64,000 bases of DNA from Alteriqipengyuania_B sp035481675 (GCF_035481675.1 NZ_JAYJJW010000001.1:124001-188000); one strand, 5' to 3'. Shown: positions 17,215 through 27,632, counted from the first letter of the stretch. The notes: generated from the sequence alone by a model not told the origin. A program made the numbers and translations.

Positions 17215-18072
17215 ATGGCTGACGACAAGAACACTCCCGCAGAAGAGCCCAAGGTCGAAGAGACCGCTGCTGCCGAAGCGGAGGCTCCGAAGACGGAAGC
17301 TACCGAACAGGCGAGCGCCGATGCAAACATCGACGGCTCCACCCCGACGCCGACGACGACCAGCACCGAAGCTGCGGACAACCAGTCCTCCGCCGACGGC
17401 GATCCGGCCCAGCCCCGCGAAGCACGCGGCGGCCGTGGCGGCGGTCGCGGTGGCGATCGTGGTGGCCGCGACAACCGTGGCGGCCGCGGCCGCGACAACC
17501 GCGGTGGCCGTGGACGTGGCCGGGACGAGGACGAAGGCGAAGAGCTGATCGAAAAGCTCGTCCACATCAACCGCGTCTCCAAGACGGTGAAGGGCGGCAA
17601 GCGCTTCGGTTTCGCAGCACTCGTGGTCGTCGGTGACGGCCAGGGCCGCGTCGGCTTCGGCCACGGCAAGGCCCGCGAAGTGCCGGAAGCCATCAACAAG
17701 GCGACTGCCGCCGCGAAGAAGAAGATGGTTCGCGTTCCGCTGAAGGAAGGCCGTACGCTGCACCACGATGCCAAGGGCCGTTTCGGCGCCGGCAAGGTCG
17801 TGGTCCGCACGGCACCTCCGGGTACCGGCATCATCGCCGGCGGTCCGATGCGTGCCGTGTTCGAAGCGCTCGGCGTTGCCGATGTGGTGACCAAGTCGGT
17901 CGGCACCTCGAACCCCTACAACATGATCCGCGCCACGTTCGACGGCCTGGGCAACCAGACTTCGCCGAAGTCGGTCGCACAACGTCGCGGCAAGAAGGTC
18001 GCCGACCTGCTCGGTCGCGGTGGCGCCAGCGAAGCGGAGGCCAAGGCCGACGCTGAAGCGATTGCGGAGTAA
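17215..18072 (+). CDS. rpsE: 30S ribosomal protein S5 with long acidic/RGG N-terminal extension
   Basis: 285 residues against roughly 165-190 in most bacteria. The C-terminal portion (about 108-285) is ordinary S5: double-stranded RNA-binding fold (LVHINRVSKTVKGGKRFGF), VGDGQGRVGFGHGKAREVPEA and GTGIIAGGPMRAVFEALG. S5 takes part in mRNA unwinding and decoding accuracy. The N-terminal extension has two parts: residues 1-68 acidic and Glu/Ala/Thr-rich, then about 69-102 made of repeated RGG/RGR/DNRGGR units. Such RGG tracts are known RNA-binding elements elsewhere; their role in S5 is unknown. It lies between rplR and rpmD. Confidence 0.97.
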   Translation: MADDKNTPAEEPKVEETAAAEAEAPKTEATEQASADANIDGSTPTPTTTSTEAADNQSSADGDPAQPREARGGRGGGRGGDRGGRDNRGGRGRDNRGGRGRGRDEDEGEELIEKLVHINRVSKTVKGGKRFGFAALVVVGDGQGRVGFGHGKAREVPEAINKATAAAKKKMVRVPLKEGRTLHHDAKGRFGAGKVVVRTAPPGTGIIAGGPMRAVFEALGVADVVTKSVGTSNPYNMIRATFDGLGNQTSPKSVAQRRGKKVADLLGRGGASEAEAKADAEAIAE

Positions 18073-18077
18073 TCCAG

Positions 18078-18266
18078 ATGGCTGACAAGAAAACCATCAA
18101 GATCCGTCAGATCGGCTCGCCGATCCGTCGCCCGGAAGTCCAGCGCAAGATGCTGATCGGCCTGGGCCTGAACAAGATGCACAAGGTCGTCGAAGTTCAG
18201 GACACGCCGGAAGTGCGCGGGGCGATCCGCAAGCTTCCCCACATGGTGGAAGTGGTCAACGACTGA
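18078..18266 (+). CDS. rpmD: 50S ribosomal protein L30
   Basis: 62 residues, typical for a bacterial L30. IKIRQIGSPIRRPEVQRKML and GLGLNKMHKVVEVQDTPEVRG are conserved. It is followed by a GC-rich hairpin before rplO. Confidence 0.96.
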   Translation: MADKKTIKIRQIGSPIRRPEVQRKMLIGLGLNKMHKVVEVQDTPEVRGAIRKLPHMVEVVND

Positions 18267-18277
18267 CCGGACGCGCG

Positions 18278-18295
18278 GCCCCGCTTCGGCGGGGC
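18278..18295 (+). terminator. TTCG-loop hairpin between rpmD and rplO
   Basis: GCCCCGC (18278-18284) and GCGGGGC (18289-18295) form a perfect 7-bp stem closed by TTCG. No T-run follows, so it may be an RNA stability or processing element instead of a true terminator. Confidence 0.5.
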
Positions 18296-18343
18296 TTCGC
18301 ATCCATCCTTTCAGCGCGAATAAAAGCGAAAGCGAGTGCACAC

Positions 18344-18895
18344 ATGACTATCAAACTCAACGACCTCCGCGACAATCCGGGCGCCCGCAAGGAACGCATG
18401 CGCGTCGGCCGCGGCATCGGTTCGGGCAAGGGCAAGACCGCCGCACGCGGCCAGAAGGGCCAGAAGAGCCGTTCTGGCGTCGCCGTGAAGGGCTTCGAAG
18501 GCGGCCAGATGCCGCTGCACATGCGCCTGCCGAAGCGCGGCTTCAACAACCCGTTCGGCAAGGACTTCGCCGAAGTGAACCTGGGCATGGTCCAGAAGTT
18601 CATCGACGCGAAGAAGCTGGATGCCAAGAAGGACATCGACCACGCAGCGCTGAAGGCCGCCGGCCTCGCACGCGGCGGCAAGGACGGCGTCCGCCTGCTC
18701 GGCAAGGGCGAACTGAAGGCCAAGGCCAAGTTCATCGTCCACGGCGCTTCGAAGGGTGCCATGGAAGCGGTCGAAAAGGCCGGCGGTTCGGTCGAAATCG
18801 TATCCGCCAAGCCGTCCAAGGCCGATGCGGACGCAGGCGCAAAGGCTGGCAAGGCCAAGAAAGCCGACAAGAAGTCCGCCAAGAAGGCCGACTAA
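18344..18895 (+). CDS. rplO: 50S ribosomal protein L15
   Basis: 183 residues, about 40 longer than E. coli L15. L15 stabilises 23S rRNA folding late in assembly. The N-terminal RVGRGIGSGKGKTAARGQKGQ and PLHMRLPKRGF are standard. The extra length is an Ala/Lys-rich C-terminal tail of KAKKADKKSAKKAD type. It starts after a 77-nt spacer containing a hairpin, then is followed by secY. Confidence 0.97.
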   Translation: MTIKLNDLRDNPGARKERMRVGRGIGSGKGKTAARGQKGQKSRSGVAVKGFEGGQMPLHMRLPKRGFNNPFGKDFAEVNLGMVQKFIDAKKLDAKKDIDHAALKAAGLARGGKDGVRLLGKGELKAKAKFIVHGASKGAMEAVEKAGGSVEIVSAKPSKADADAGAKAGKAKKADKKSAKKAD

Positions 18896-18909
18896 GCGGT
18901 AAAACGGAT

Positions 18910-18935
18910 CGGGCGGGGTTTTGCTTCCCCGCCCG
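18910..18935 (+). terminator. hairpin between rplO and secY
   Basis: CGGGCGGGG (18910-18918) pairs with CCCCGCCCG (18927-18935) over an 8-nt loop. It lacks a clean T-tract; it may partially attenuate or stabilise the 3' end of the ribosomal protein message. Confidence 0.5.
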
Positions 18936-19004
18936 CATCCTATATGAGCGCTTCGCTCTTGCCGGGGAGGGACCGGCGGCTCCAAAGCTGGGCATGGAAC
19001 TACA

Positions 19005-20384
19005 ATGGCATCACGCGCCGACAATCTCGCAGCAAATCTGAGCTTCGCCAATTTTTCCAAGGCGACCGAGCTCAAGCAGCGTATCTGGTTCACCATCGGC
19101 GCACTGATCGTGTTCCGTTTCATGAGCTTCGTGCCGCTGCCGGGTGTGAACCCGACGGTGCTGAACTCGCTTTACGACCAGACCCGCGGCGGCGTGCTCG
19201 ACCTGTTCAACGCCTTCTCTGGCGGCAGCCTGGAGCGGATGAGCATCATCGCGCTCGGCGTCATGCCCTACATCACCGCCTCCATCGTCGTGCAGATGGC
19301 ATCCGCCCTGCATCCGACGTTGATGGCGCTGAAGAAAGAGGGCGAGGCGGGGCGCAAGAAGCTGAACCAGTACACCCGCTACGGCACGGTGTTCCTGTGT
19401 GTGATCCAGGGCTGGTTCATCGCTTCGGGGCTTGAGGCGTTCGGCGCCTCGCAGGGCCTGCAGGCAGTGGTCGACCCCGGCTACATGTTCCGCGTCGGCG
19501 CGGTCATCAGCCTTGTCGGCGGGACCATGTTCCTGCTGTGGCTGGGCGAACAGATCACGAGCCGCGGCATCGGCAACGGCGTGTCGCTGATTATCATGGC
19601 CGGCATCGTCGCCCAGTTCCCGACTTTCACGACCAACCTGTTCTCCGGCTACAGCTCCGGCTCGATCGGCGCGGGCCTCATCATCGGCCTGCTCGTGATG
19701 CTGGTGCTGCTCATCCTCGGCATCTGTTTCATGGAGCGTGCCCAGCGCCGCCTGCTGATCCAGTATCCCAAGCGGGCGACCCAGAACGGCCAGATGCAGG
19801 CCGACCGCAGCCACCTGCCGCTGAAGCTCAACACCGCGGGCGTCATCCCGCCGATCTTCGCCAGCTCGCTGCTTCTCTTGCCGCTCACGGTGACGCAGTT
19901 CGCCGGCAACTCGATCGACACGACCAGCGGCGGCGGCACGATCCTGCAGCAGGTGCTGCAGTATCTCCAGCACGGCCAGCCGCTCTACATGCTGCTATAT
20001 GCCGCGCTCATCATCTTCTTCTGCTTCTTCTACACCGCCATCGTCTTCAACCCGGAAGAGACGGCGGAGAACCTGAAGAAGAACGGCGGCTTCATCCCCG
20101 GCATCCGCCCGGGCAAGCGCACCGCGGACTATCTCGATTACGTGCTCACCCGCGTGACGGTGGTCGGGGCGATCTACCTCACCATCGTCTGCGTCGTTCC
20201 CGAATGGGGTATCGCGCAGACCGGCCTGCCGCTGTTCCTGGGCGGGACCAGCCTGCTGATCGTGGTCAACGTGACGGTGGACACCATCACGCAGATCCAG
20301 TCGCACCTGCTGGCGCACCAGTATGGCGACCTGATCAAGAAGGCGAACCTCAAGGGCAAGGGCCGCCGTCCGCGCAGGCAGTAA
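19005..20384 (+). CDS. secY: preprotein translocase subunit SecY
   Basis: 459 residues with ten predicted membrane helices. SecY is the protein-conducting channel of the Sec translocon in the inner membrane. Conserved features: FVPLPGVNPTVL near TM1, GVMPYITASIVVQ in TM2, the GIGNGVSLIIMAGI motif, KLNTAGVIPPIFASSLLLLP around TM7 and the cytosolic loop IPGIRPGKRTADYLDYVL. It lies at the end of the spc-type cluster, followed by adk, as in many bacteria. The rpmJ gene sometimes found next to secY is not here. Confidence 0.98.
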   Translation: MASRADNLAANLSFANFSKATELKQRIWFTIGALIVFRFMSFVPLPGVNPTVLNSLYDQTRGGVLDLFNAFSGGSLERMSIIALGVMPYITASIVVQMASALHPTLMALKKEGEAGRKKLNQYTRYGTVFLCVIQGWFIASGLEAFGASQGLQAVVDPGYMFRVGAVISLVGGTMFLLWLGEQITSRGIGNGVSLIIMAGIVAQFPTFTTNLFSGYSSGSIGAGLIIGLLVMLVLLILGICFMERAQRRLLIQYPKRATQNGQMQADRSHLPLKLNTAGVIPPIFASSLLLLPLTVTQFAGNSIDTTSGGGTILQQVLQYLQHGQPLYMLLYAALIIFFCFFYTAIVFNPEETAENLKKNGGFIPGIRPGKRTADYLDYVLTRVTVVGAIYLTIVCVVPEWGIAQTGLPLFLGGTSLLIVVNVTVDTITQIQSHLLAHQYGDLIKKANLKGKGRRPRRQ

Positions 20385-20498
20385 GCGGCGGGTATTTCCC
20401 CGGCAGGGGCGGCCCGCGCTGCCTTGCGCTGGCATGATGCTGCGCTAGGGTGCCCGCTTCCTTCGAACCTTCCGATTCCACACCGGGAGCCTACTTAC

Positions 20499-21149
20499 GT
20501 GAACATCATCCTCCTCGGACCTCCCGGCGCAGGCAAGGGTACCCAGGCCCACCGGCTGACCGAACACCACGGCATGCGCCAGCTTTCGACCGGCGACATG
20601 CTGCGCGCGGCGGTCAAGGCGCAGACCCCGGTCGGCATCAAGGCGAAGGAAGTGATGGACCGCGGCGAACTGGTCTCCGACGAGATCGTCTCTGCCCTGA
20701 TCGATGCCGAGCTGGAAGCGATGGGCGACGACGTCGGCGCCATCTTCGACGGCTATCCCCGCACCGCGGCGCAGGCCGAACAGCTCGACGGCATCCTGGG
20801 CAAGCACAACCGCGCGCTCGACCACGTGATCGAGTTGGAAGTGGATGTGGATGCGCTGGTGAAGCGCATCACCGGCCGCTTCTCCTGCGCGAATTGCGGC
20901 GCGCTCTACCACGACACCGCGAACCCGCCCGAGAAAGAGGGCGTCTGCGATCAATGCGGCGGGACCGAATTCAAGCGCCGGCCCGACGATAACGAGGAAA
21001 CCGTGCGCACCCGCATGGACGAATACCGCAAGAAGACGGCGCCGATCCTGCCGATCTACGAAGAGCGCGGGATCGTCACCCGGGTGGACGGCATGGGCGA
21101 GATCGACGACGTCACGACGGCGATCGAAAGCGTCATCGCCCCCGCTTGA
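20499..21149 (+). CDS. adk: adenylate kinase with zinc-type LID
   Basis: 216 residues from GTG 20499, chosen because MNIILLGPPGAGKGT places the P-loop at residues 7-15 as in other adenylate kinases, with CCGGGAG upstream. It catalyses ATP + AMP to 2 ADP in the cytosol. The AMP-binding FDGYPRTAAQAEQL is present. The long LID domain carries two CxxC pairs (Cys130/133 and Cys150/153), predicted to bind zinc. It follows secY with 114 nt between them. Confidence 0.97.
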   Translation: MNIILLGPPGAGKGTQAHRLTEHHGMRQLSTGDMLRAAVKAQTPVGIKAKEVMDRGELVSDEIVSALIDAELEAMGDDVGAIFDGYPRTAAQAEQLDGILGKHNRALDHVIELEVDVDALVKRITGRFSCANCGALYHDTANPPEKEGVCDQCGGTEFKRRPDDNEETVRTRMDEYRKKTAPILPIYEERGIVTRVDGMGEIDDVTTAIESVIAPA

Positions 21150-21200
21150 CGCGCTTCTCCCGCGGGCCATACTCCGGCGCGTTGCAGGGAAGGGTTCGGC

Positions 21201-21758
21201 ATGAAATCACTATCGATTTTGGCAGGCGCATTTGCGCTCACGGCTTTTGCAGCGCCCGCTCAGGCCGAAGTCGTCCAGTCGTCCGAGCTCGGCTTCGTCA
21301 CGTCCGACAGCACGATCGTGAAGGCCGCGCCGGACGAAGTCTGGGACGATCTCGTCGAGCCGTCCGAATGGTGGAACCCCGATCACAGCTATTCGCTGGA
21401 TGCGGAGAATTTCTACCTCGATGCCTACGAGGCTGGCTGCTTCTGCGAGAGCTTGCCGGACGACGGTTTTGCCGAGCACATGCGGGTCATCCACGCCGCG
21501 CCCGGCAAGCTGCTGCGGATGTCGGGCGCGCTCGGCCCGCTGCAATCCGAAGCGATCACGGGCACCCTCTCGATCGCGCTGACGCCCAAGGACGGCGGCA
21601 CGAAGATCGAGTGGACCTATGTCGTCACCGGATACGGGCGCTTCCCGATGGAGGCCATCGCCCCGGCGGTGGATGCCGTGCAGAGCGAGCAGTTGATGCG
21701 CCTGGCGCGGCTTGTGGATAGTGCGACGCCCCAGGTTTCGGAGCAGCCGATACCCTGA
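21201..21758 (+). CDS. exported SRPBCC-fold protein
   Basis: 185 residues with a Sec signal peptide ending APAQA-E (about residue 21). The mature part resembles START/SRPBCC (polyketide cyclase-like) proteins: an opening strand VTSDSTIVKAAPDEVWDDLVEPSEWWNPDHSY, then GTLSIALTPKDGGTKIEWTYVVTGYG and a C-terminal helix. The fold binds hydrophobic ligands; no ligand can be named. It is an unusual neighbour, set between adk and the alpha operon, with its own start but no evident promoter. Confidence 0.75.
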   Translation: MKSLSILAGAFALTAFAAPAQAEVVQSSELGFVTSDSTIVKAAPDEVWDDLVEPSEWWNPDHSYSLDAENFYLDAYEAGCFCESLPDDGFAEHMRVIHAAPGKLLRMSGALGPLQSEAITGTLSIALTPKDGGTKIEWTYVVTGYGRFPMEAIAPAVDAVQSEQLMRLARLVDSATPQVSEQPIP

Positions 21759-21775
21759 TCGGGACTCGCCCCCGG

Positions 21776-21803
21776 TTGCAATCGGCCGCGCGGTTCGTAT
21801 ATA
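21776..21803 (+). promoter_or_regulatory. sigma-70-type promoter of the rpsM operon
   Basis: TTGCAA (21776-21781), a 16-nt spacer and TATATA (21798-21803) give a good housekeeping promoter. Transcription would begin near 21811, leaving a leader of about 230 nt before rpsM. No functional open frame was recognised in the leader. Confidence 0.6.
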
Positions 21804-22043
21804 GCTCTCGCATAGACGCGATATTCCGCGTCCTGCCGCACGTGCCGGTTGACGGGGCGTGCGAATCACCTTAAGCGCGCGCACTATTCGACAGTTGGCG
21901 GGTTGTCCGGCAGGCATCGGCATTGACGGTGTCCCATCCGGGCCTTTTGCGTTTCCAACGCAAGCCTCCCGCCGCAGTCGAAGTCAAAGCGATGAGATAG
22001 GGGTGGCCTACCGGCCGAAACCCTGTGGAGCATGGAGAAGTAA

Positions 22044-22412
22044 GTGGCTCGTATTGCCGGGGTCAATATCCCCACCAACAAGCGCGTGATTATCGCGCTC
22101 ACATACATTCACGGTATCGGCCGCACCCAGGCCGTGAAGATCGCCGACAAGCTCGGCATCGATCACACCGTGCGTGTCCAGGACCTGACCGACGCCGAAG
22201 TCGTCCAGATCCGTGAAACGATCGACAGCGACTACACCGTCGAAGGCGACCTTCGCCGCCAGACCGCGATGAACATCAAGCGCCTGATGGACCTGCGGTC
22301 CTATCGCGGCCTTCGTCATCGTAACGGCCTGCCGGTCCGCGGCCAGCGCACGCACACCAATGCGCGCACCCGCAAGGGCAAGGCCAAGCCGATCGCCGGC
22401 AAGAAGAAGTAA
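22044..22412 (+). CDS. rpsM: 30S ribosomal protein S13
   Basis: 122 residues starting with GTG. S13 contacts the P-site tRNA and bridges to the 50S subunit. Conserved ARIAGVNIPTNKRV, the helix-two-turn-helix YIHGIGRTQA and the basic C-terminus GQRTHTNARTRKGKAKPIAGKKK are present. It is the first gene of the alpha operon. Confidence 0.98.
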   Translation: MARIAGVNIPTNKRVIIALTYIHGIGRTQAVKIADKLGIDHTVRVQDLTDAEVVQIRETIDSDYTVEGDLRRQTAMNIKRLMDLRSYRGLRHRNGLPVRGQRTHTNARTRKGKAKPIAGKKK

Positions 22413-22464
22413 GCGCGCCTTCCAGGCAGCGCTTCCCAGCATACTTCAAGGTTAGGAATTCAAC

Positions 22465-22854
22465 ATGGCACGCGAACCCAGCCGCATCCGGCGCCGCGAG
22501 CGGAAAAACATCTCCAGCGGCGTTGCGCACATCAACGCCAGCTTCAACAACACCATGATCACCATCACCGACGCGCAGGGCAACGCGATCAGCTGGTCCA
22601 GCGCCGGCATGATGGGCTTCAAGGGCAGCCGCAAGTCCACCCCGTACGCCGCGCAGGTCGCTGCGGACGATGCGGGCAAGAAGGCCGCCGAACACGGTGT
22701 CCGCACCCTGGAAGTCGAAGTGAAGGGCCCGGGTTCGGGCCGCGAGAGCGCACTGCGCGGTCTTGCCGCTGTCGGCTTCACGATCACTTCGATCCGCGAC
22801 GTCACGCCGATCCCGCACAACGGGGTCCGGCCGTCCAAGCGTCGCCGCGTCTGA
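22465..22854 (+). CDS. rpsK: 30S ribosomal protein S11
   Basis: 129 residues. S11 forms part of the 30S platform near the E site. Conserved GVAHINASFNNTMITITDAQG and the C-terminal DVTPIPHNGVRPSKRRRV are present. It is second in the alpha operon. rpsD, found at this place in E. coli, is absent, as is usual in alphaproteobacteria. Confidence 0.98.
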   Translation: MAREPSRIRRRERKNISSGVAHINASFNNTMITITDAQGNAISWSSAGMMGFKGSRKSTPYAAQVAADDAGKKAAEHGVRTLEVEVKGPGSGRESALRGLAAVGFTITSIRDVTPIPHNGVRPSKRRRV

Positions 22855-22958
22855 TCGAAGTTCCGGCGGGGCAGCCCGCCGCAAGTCTCTTCGGATCGGC
22901 CGCGGCGTCAAAAACGCTTGCGGCCTTTCCTGCTAATTTCACACCCTAGGGGAAATCC

Positions 22959-24014
22959 ATGTCCGTCAATACGAAGAACTGGCAGGAACTGAAAAAGCCG
23001 AACACGCTCGAAGTGAAGGAAGGCAACGACAAGAAGCGCAAGGCCACCTTCGTTGCCGAGCCGCTTGAGCGTGGCTTCGGCCTCACGCTCGGCAATGCGC
23101 TGCGCCGCGTGCTGCTCTCCAGCCTGCAGGGCGCCGCGATCACCTCGATCAAGATCGAAAACGTGCTGCATGAATTCAGCAGCCTGGCTGGCGTGCGCGA
23201 AGATGTCACCGACATCGTCCTCAACGTGAAGCAGATCGCGCTGAAGATGGAAGGCGAAGGCCCCAAGCGCCTGCAGCTGTCCGCCACCGGCCCCGCCACC
23301 GTCAAGGCCGGCGACATCGCCGTGTCGGGCGACATCGAAGTCCTCAACAAGGACCTCGTGCTCTGCCACCTCGACGAAGGCGCGACGCTGAACATGGAAC
23401 TGACCGCGGACACGGGTAAGGGCTATGTCCCCGCCGTGCAGAACCGTCCGGCCGACGCGCCGATCGGCTTGATCCCGGTCGACAGCCTGTATTCGCCGAT
23501 CCGCCAGGTCAGCTACAAGGTCGACAACGCCCGCGTCGGGCAGGAACTCGACTACGACAAGCTGAACCTGACGATCGAGACCGACGGCACCGTCACCCCG
23601 GAAGATGCGATCGCCTATGCTGCGCGCATTCTGCAGGACCAGCTGACGCTGTTCGTCCACTTCGAAGACGGTATCCCGCAGCCGCAGAGCGCCATGATCG
23701 GCGTGGCCGCGGAACCGCAGCAGGACGATGCCAACCAGCTCAACCGCTACCTTCTCAAGAAGGTGGACGAGCTGGAACTGTCGGTCCGCAGCGCCAACTG
23801 CCTGAAGAACGACAACATCATCTACATCGGCGACCTGGTCCAGAAGACCGAAGCCGAGATGCTGCGGACGCCGAACTTCGGCCGCAAGTCCCTGAACGAG
23901 ATCAAGGAAGTGCTTTCCAGCATGGGCCTGCGTCTCGGCATGGACATCCCCGGCTGGCCGCCGGAAAACATCGAGGAAATGGCCAAGAAGCTCGAACAGG
24001 AGCTGCTGGGCTAA
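22959..24014 (+). CDS. rpoA: RNA polymerase alpha subunit
   Basis: 351 residues. The alpha dimer scaffolds RNA polymerase assembly, and its C-terminal domain contacts UP elements and activators. N-terminal domain: FVAEPLERGFGLTLGNALRRVLLSSL (about 31-56). C-terminal domain (about 265-325): ELSVRSANCLKNDNIIYIGDLVQ and LLRTPNFGRKSLNEIKEVL-type sequence. It sits between rpsK and rplQ, the standard alpha operon order. Confidence 0.99.
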   Translation: MSVNTKNWQELKKPNTLEVKEGNDKKRKATFVAEPLERGFGLTLGNALRRVLLSSLQGAAITSIKIENVLHEFSSLAGVREDVTDIVLNVKQIALKMEGEGPKRLQLSATGPATVKAGDIAVSGDIEVLNKDLVLCHLDEGATLNMELTADTGKGYVPAVQNRPADAPIGLIPVDSLYSPIRQVSYKVDNARVGQELDYDKLNLTIETDGTVTPEDAIAYAARILQDQLTLFVHFEDGIPQPQSAMIGVAAEPQQDDANQLNRYLLKKVDELELSVRSANCLKNDNIIYIGDLVQKTEAEMLRTPNFGRKSLNEIKEVLSSMGLRLGMDIPGWPPENIEEMAKKLEQELLG

Positions 24015-24102
24015 ACCCGCGCACGGGGAATGGGCCGGACCCCTTAATCCGGCCCGTATCGGGCTACCTCGTACGGGCCCCCTACGAACGAAGGAATGAA
24101 TT

Positions 24103-24522
24103 ATGCGTCACGGAATTCGCCAGCGTAAGCTTCAGCGCAAGACAGGCCACCGCAAGGCCCTGTTCCGCAACATGTCGGCCGCGCTGATCAAGCACGAACA
24201 GATCCTCACCACCATGCCGAAGGCGAAGGAACTGCGTCCCTACGTCGAAAAGCTGGTCACTCTCGCCAAGAAGGGCGGACTGTCCAACCGCCGCCTGGCC
24301 GCATCGCGCCTGCTCGATCCGGCGCAGGAAAAGAAGCTCTTCGAAGTCCTGGCAGAGCGCTACAAGGATCGTGACGGCGGCTACACCCGCGTCATCAAGG
24401 CCGGCTATCGTGGCAGCGACGCCGCGCAGATGGCCGTCATCGAGTTCGTCGACCGCGACGAAGACGCCAAGGGCCAGGACAGCGGCCCGGTGATGACGGA
24501 CGACGAATACGAAGACGCCTGA
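24103..24522 (+). CDS. rplQ: 50S ribosomal protein L17
   Basis: 139 residues. L17 lies at the 50S surface near the exit tunnel. The start MRHGIRQRKLQRKTGHRKAL and the middle EQILTTMPKAKELRPYVEKL are conserved. It is the last gene of the alpha operon, followed by a strong terminator. The spacer from rpoA holds an 8-bp stem (24032-24039 with 24048-24055). Confidence 0.98.
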   Translation: MRHGIRQRKLQRKTGHRKALFRNMSAALIKHEQILTTMPKAKELRPYVEKLVTLAKKGGLSNRRLAASRLLDPAQEKKLFEVLAERYKDRDGGYTRVIKAGYRGSDAAQMAVIEFVDRDEDAKGQDSGPVMTDDEYEDA

Positions 24523-24548
24523 GGCGCTTCGCATCGCGAGATACGAAA

Positions 24549-24584
24549 GGGGCCGCCGGTGAAATCCGGCGGCCCCTTTTCTTT
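24549..24584 (+). terminator. intrinsic terminator of the alpha operon
   Basis: GGGGCCGCCGG (24549-24559) and CCGGCGGCCCC (24566-24576) form a perfect 11-bp stem with a 6-nt loop, flanked by AAA upstream and TTTTCTTT downstream. Confidence 0.93.
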
Positions 24585-24639
24585 GCACGCACAGCGGTTA
24601 CACGGGGACACGAAACAGCGAATGTCCGGGAGAGACCGC

Positions 24640-26841
<2,202 letters not shown>

Positions 26842-26850
26842 GCTGGCACC

Positions 26851-26890
26851 GGCACCGTTCAGGATAAGTTCCGCTTTCCTGAACGGTGCC
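26851..26890. terminator. 14-bp perfect inverted repeat after the peptidase gene
   Basis: GGCACCGTTCAGGA (26851-26864) and TCCTGAACGGTGCC (26877-26890) are exact reverse complements over a 12-nt loop. It may terminate the peptidase gene. There is no T-run, and the TTCAGG core recurs in the motif just downstream, so a protein-binding role is also possible. Confidence 0.55.
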
Positions 26891-26901
26891 TGTCGCCGGA
26901 A

Positions 26902-26919
26902 TTCAGGCTGATCTCAGTC
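26902..26919 (+). promoter_or_regulatory. TTCAGGCTG-type motif upstream of paralogue 1
   Basis: TTCAGGCTGATCTCAGTC at 26902-26919 lies 71 nt before the start codon at 26991. A copy with 16 of 18 bases identical precedes the neighbouring paralogue. The core CTGA-TC-TCAG is an inverted repeat, suggesting a dimeric DNA-binding protein. Confidence 0.4.
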
Positions 26920-26990
26920 GCGCCTTGGTAGAACGCAAATCACAGTGAGGGAGCAGCCCCGTTCCCCCAGGAGGATTTGAAAGGTTCGCC

Positions 26991-27575
26991 ATGACGAAGA
27001 TAATGCCGAAAGCCCTCATGGGAACCATCGCCGCCGGTGCGATGGCCGTGTCGGTTGCAACCCCTGCCCAGGCCCAGGACCGCATTGACGGTGACGATAT
27101 CGTCGCCGGCGCGCTGGTGATTGGTGGCCTCGCAGCCATCGCCGCCATCCTCGATGACGACGGCGACCGCTACGATCGCCGCTATGACCGTCGTTACGAC
27201 AGCCGTTATGATCGGCGCTATGACCGTCGTTACAACAGCCGCTACGATCGTCGCTACCGCGCAGAGCGCGTCGTTGAACAATGCGTGCGTACCGCCGAGA
27301 ACGAGGCACGCCGTGCCGGATATCGCAGCGCCCGCGTGACGGAACTGCGCGATGTCGACCGTAAGCGCGGCGGCTTCAACGTGAAGGGCCGAATGGTGGT
27401 CGAGGATAGCCGCTGGGGTGGTCGCTACGACCGCTACGACCGCTATGACCGGCGCTCGCGCTACGACCGTCGCTGGGATCGCGGCCGCGATTACGACCGC
27501 GGCAGCTTCACCTGCAAGGTCCGCAACGGCCGGGTCGTCGATCTCGACTTCGACAACATCCGCGGCCTGCGCTGA
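26991..27575 (+). CDS. exported YDRR-repeat protein, paralogue 1
   Basis: 194 residues with a signal peptide ending PAQAQ (about 29). A glycine/alanine-rich hydrophobic stretch (IVAGALVIGGLAAIAAIL, about 37-54) is followed by Asp/Arg/Tyr tandem repeats of the type RYDRRYD (about 60-87). A globular part follows: CVRTAENEARRAGY, then GRMVVEDSRW, a second YDR-rich insert and a closing SFTCKVRNGRVVDLDFDNI. It is probably an envelope protein; the repeats give an intrinsically disordered, charge-alternating chain. No function is recognised. The downstream gene shares the same layout. Confidence 0.75.
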   Translation: MTKIMPKALMGTIAAGAMAVSVATPAQAQDRIDGDDIVAGALVIGGLAAIAAILDDDGDRYDRRYDRRYDSRYDRRYDRRYNSRYDRRYRAERVVEQCVRTAENEARRAGYRSARVTELRDVDRKRGGFNVKGRMVVEDSRWGGRYDRYDRYDRRSRYDRRWDRGRDYDRGSFTCKVRNGRVVDLDFDNIRGLR

Positions 27576-27614
27576 TCGGCGCTTAATACGCGAAATGACA
27601 TGACCGATGGGCGG

Positions 27615-27632
27615 TTCAGGCTGGTGTCAGTC
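27615..27632 (+). promoter_or_regulatory. TTCAGGCTG-type motif upstream of paralogue 2
   Basis: TTCAGGCTGGTGTCAGTC, 16/18 identical to the copy at 26902-26919, 55 nt before the start at 27688. It is enclosed by an 8-bp inverted repeat (ATGGGCGG 27607-27614, CCGCCCAT 27637-27644) that might also end the upstream transcript. Confidence 0.4.

Noticed and set aside
27160..27500. Tandem repeats that could suggest a CRISPR array
   Set aside because: The repeats are short, in frame and translate to RYDRRYD units within one exported protein. There are no uniform spacers and no cas genes.
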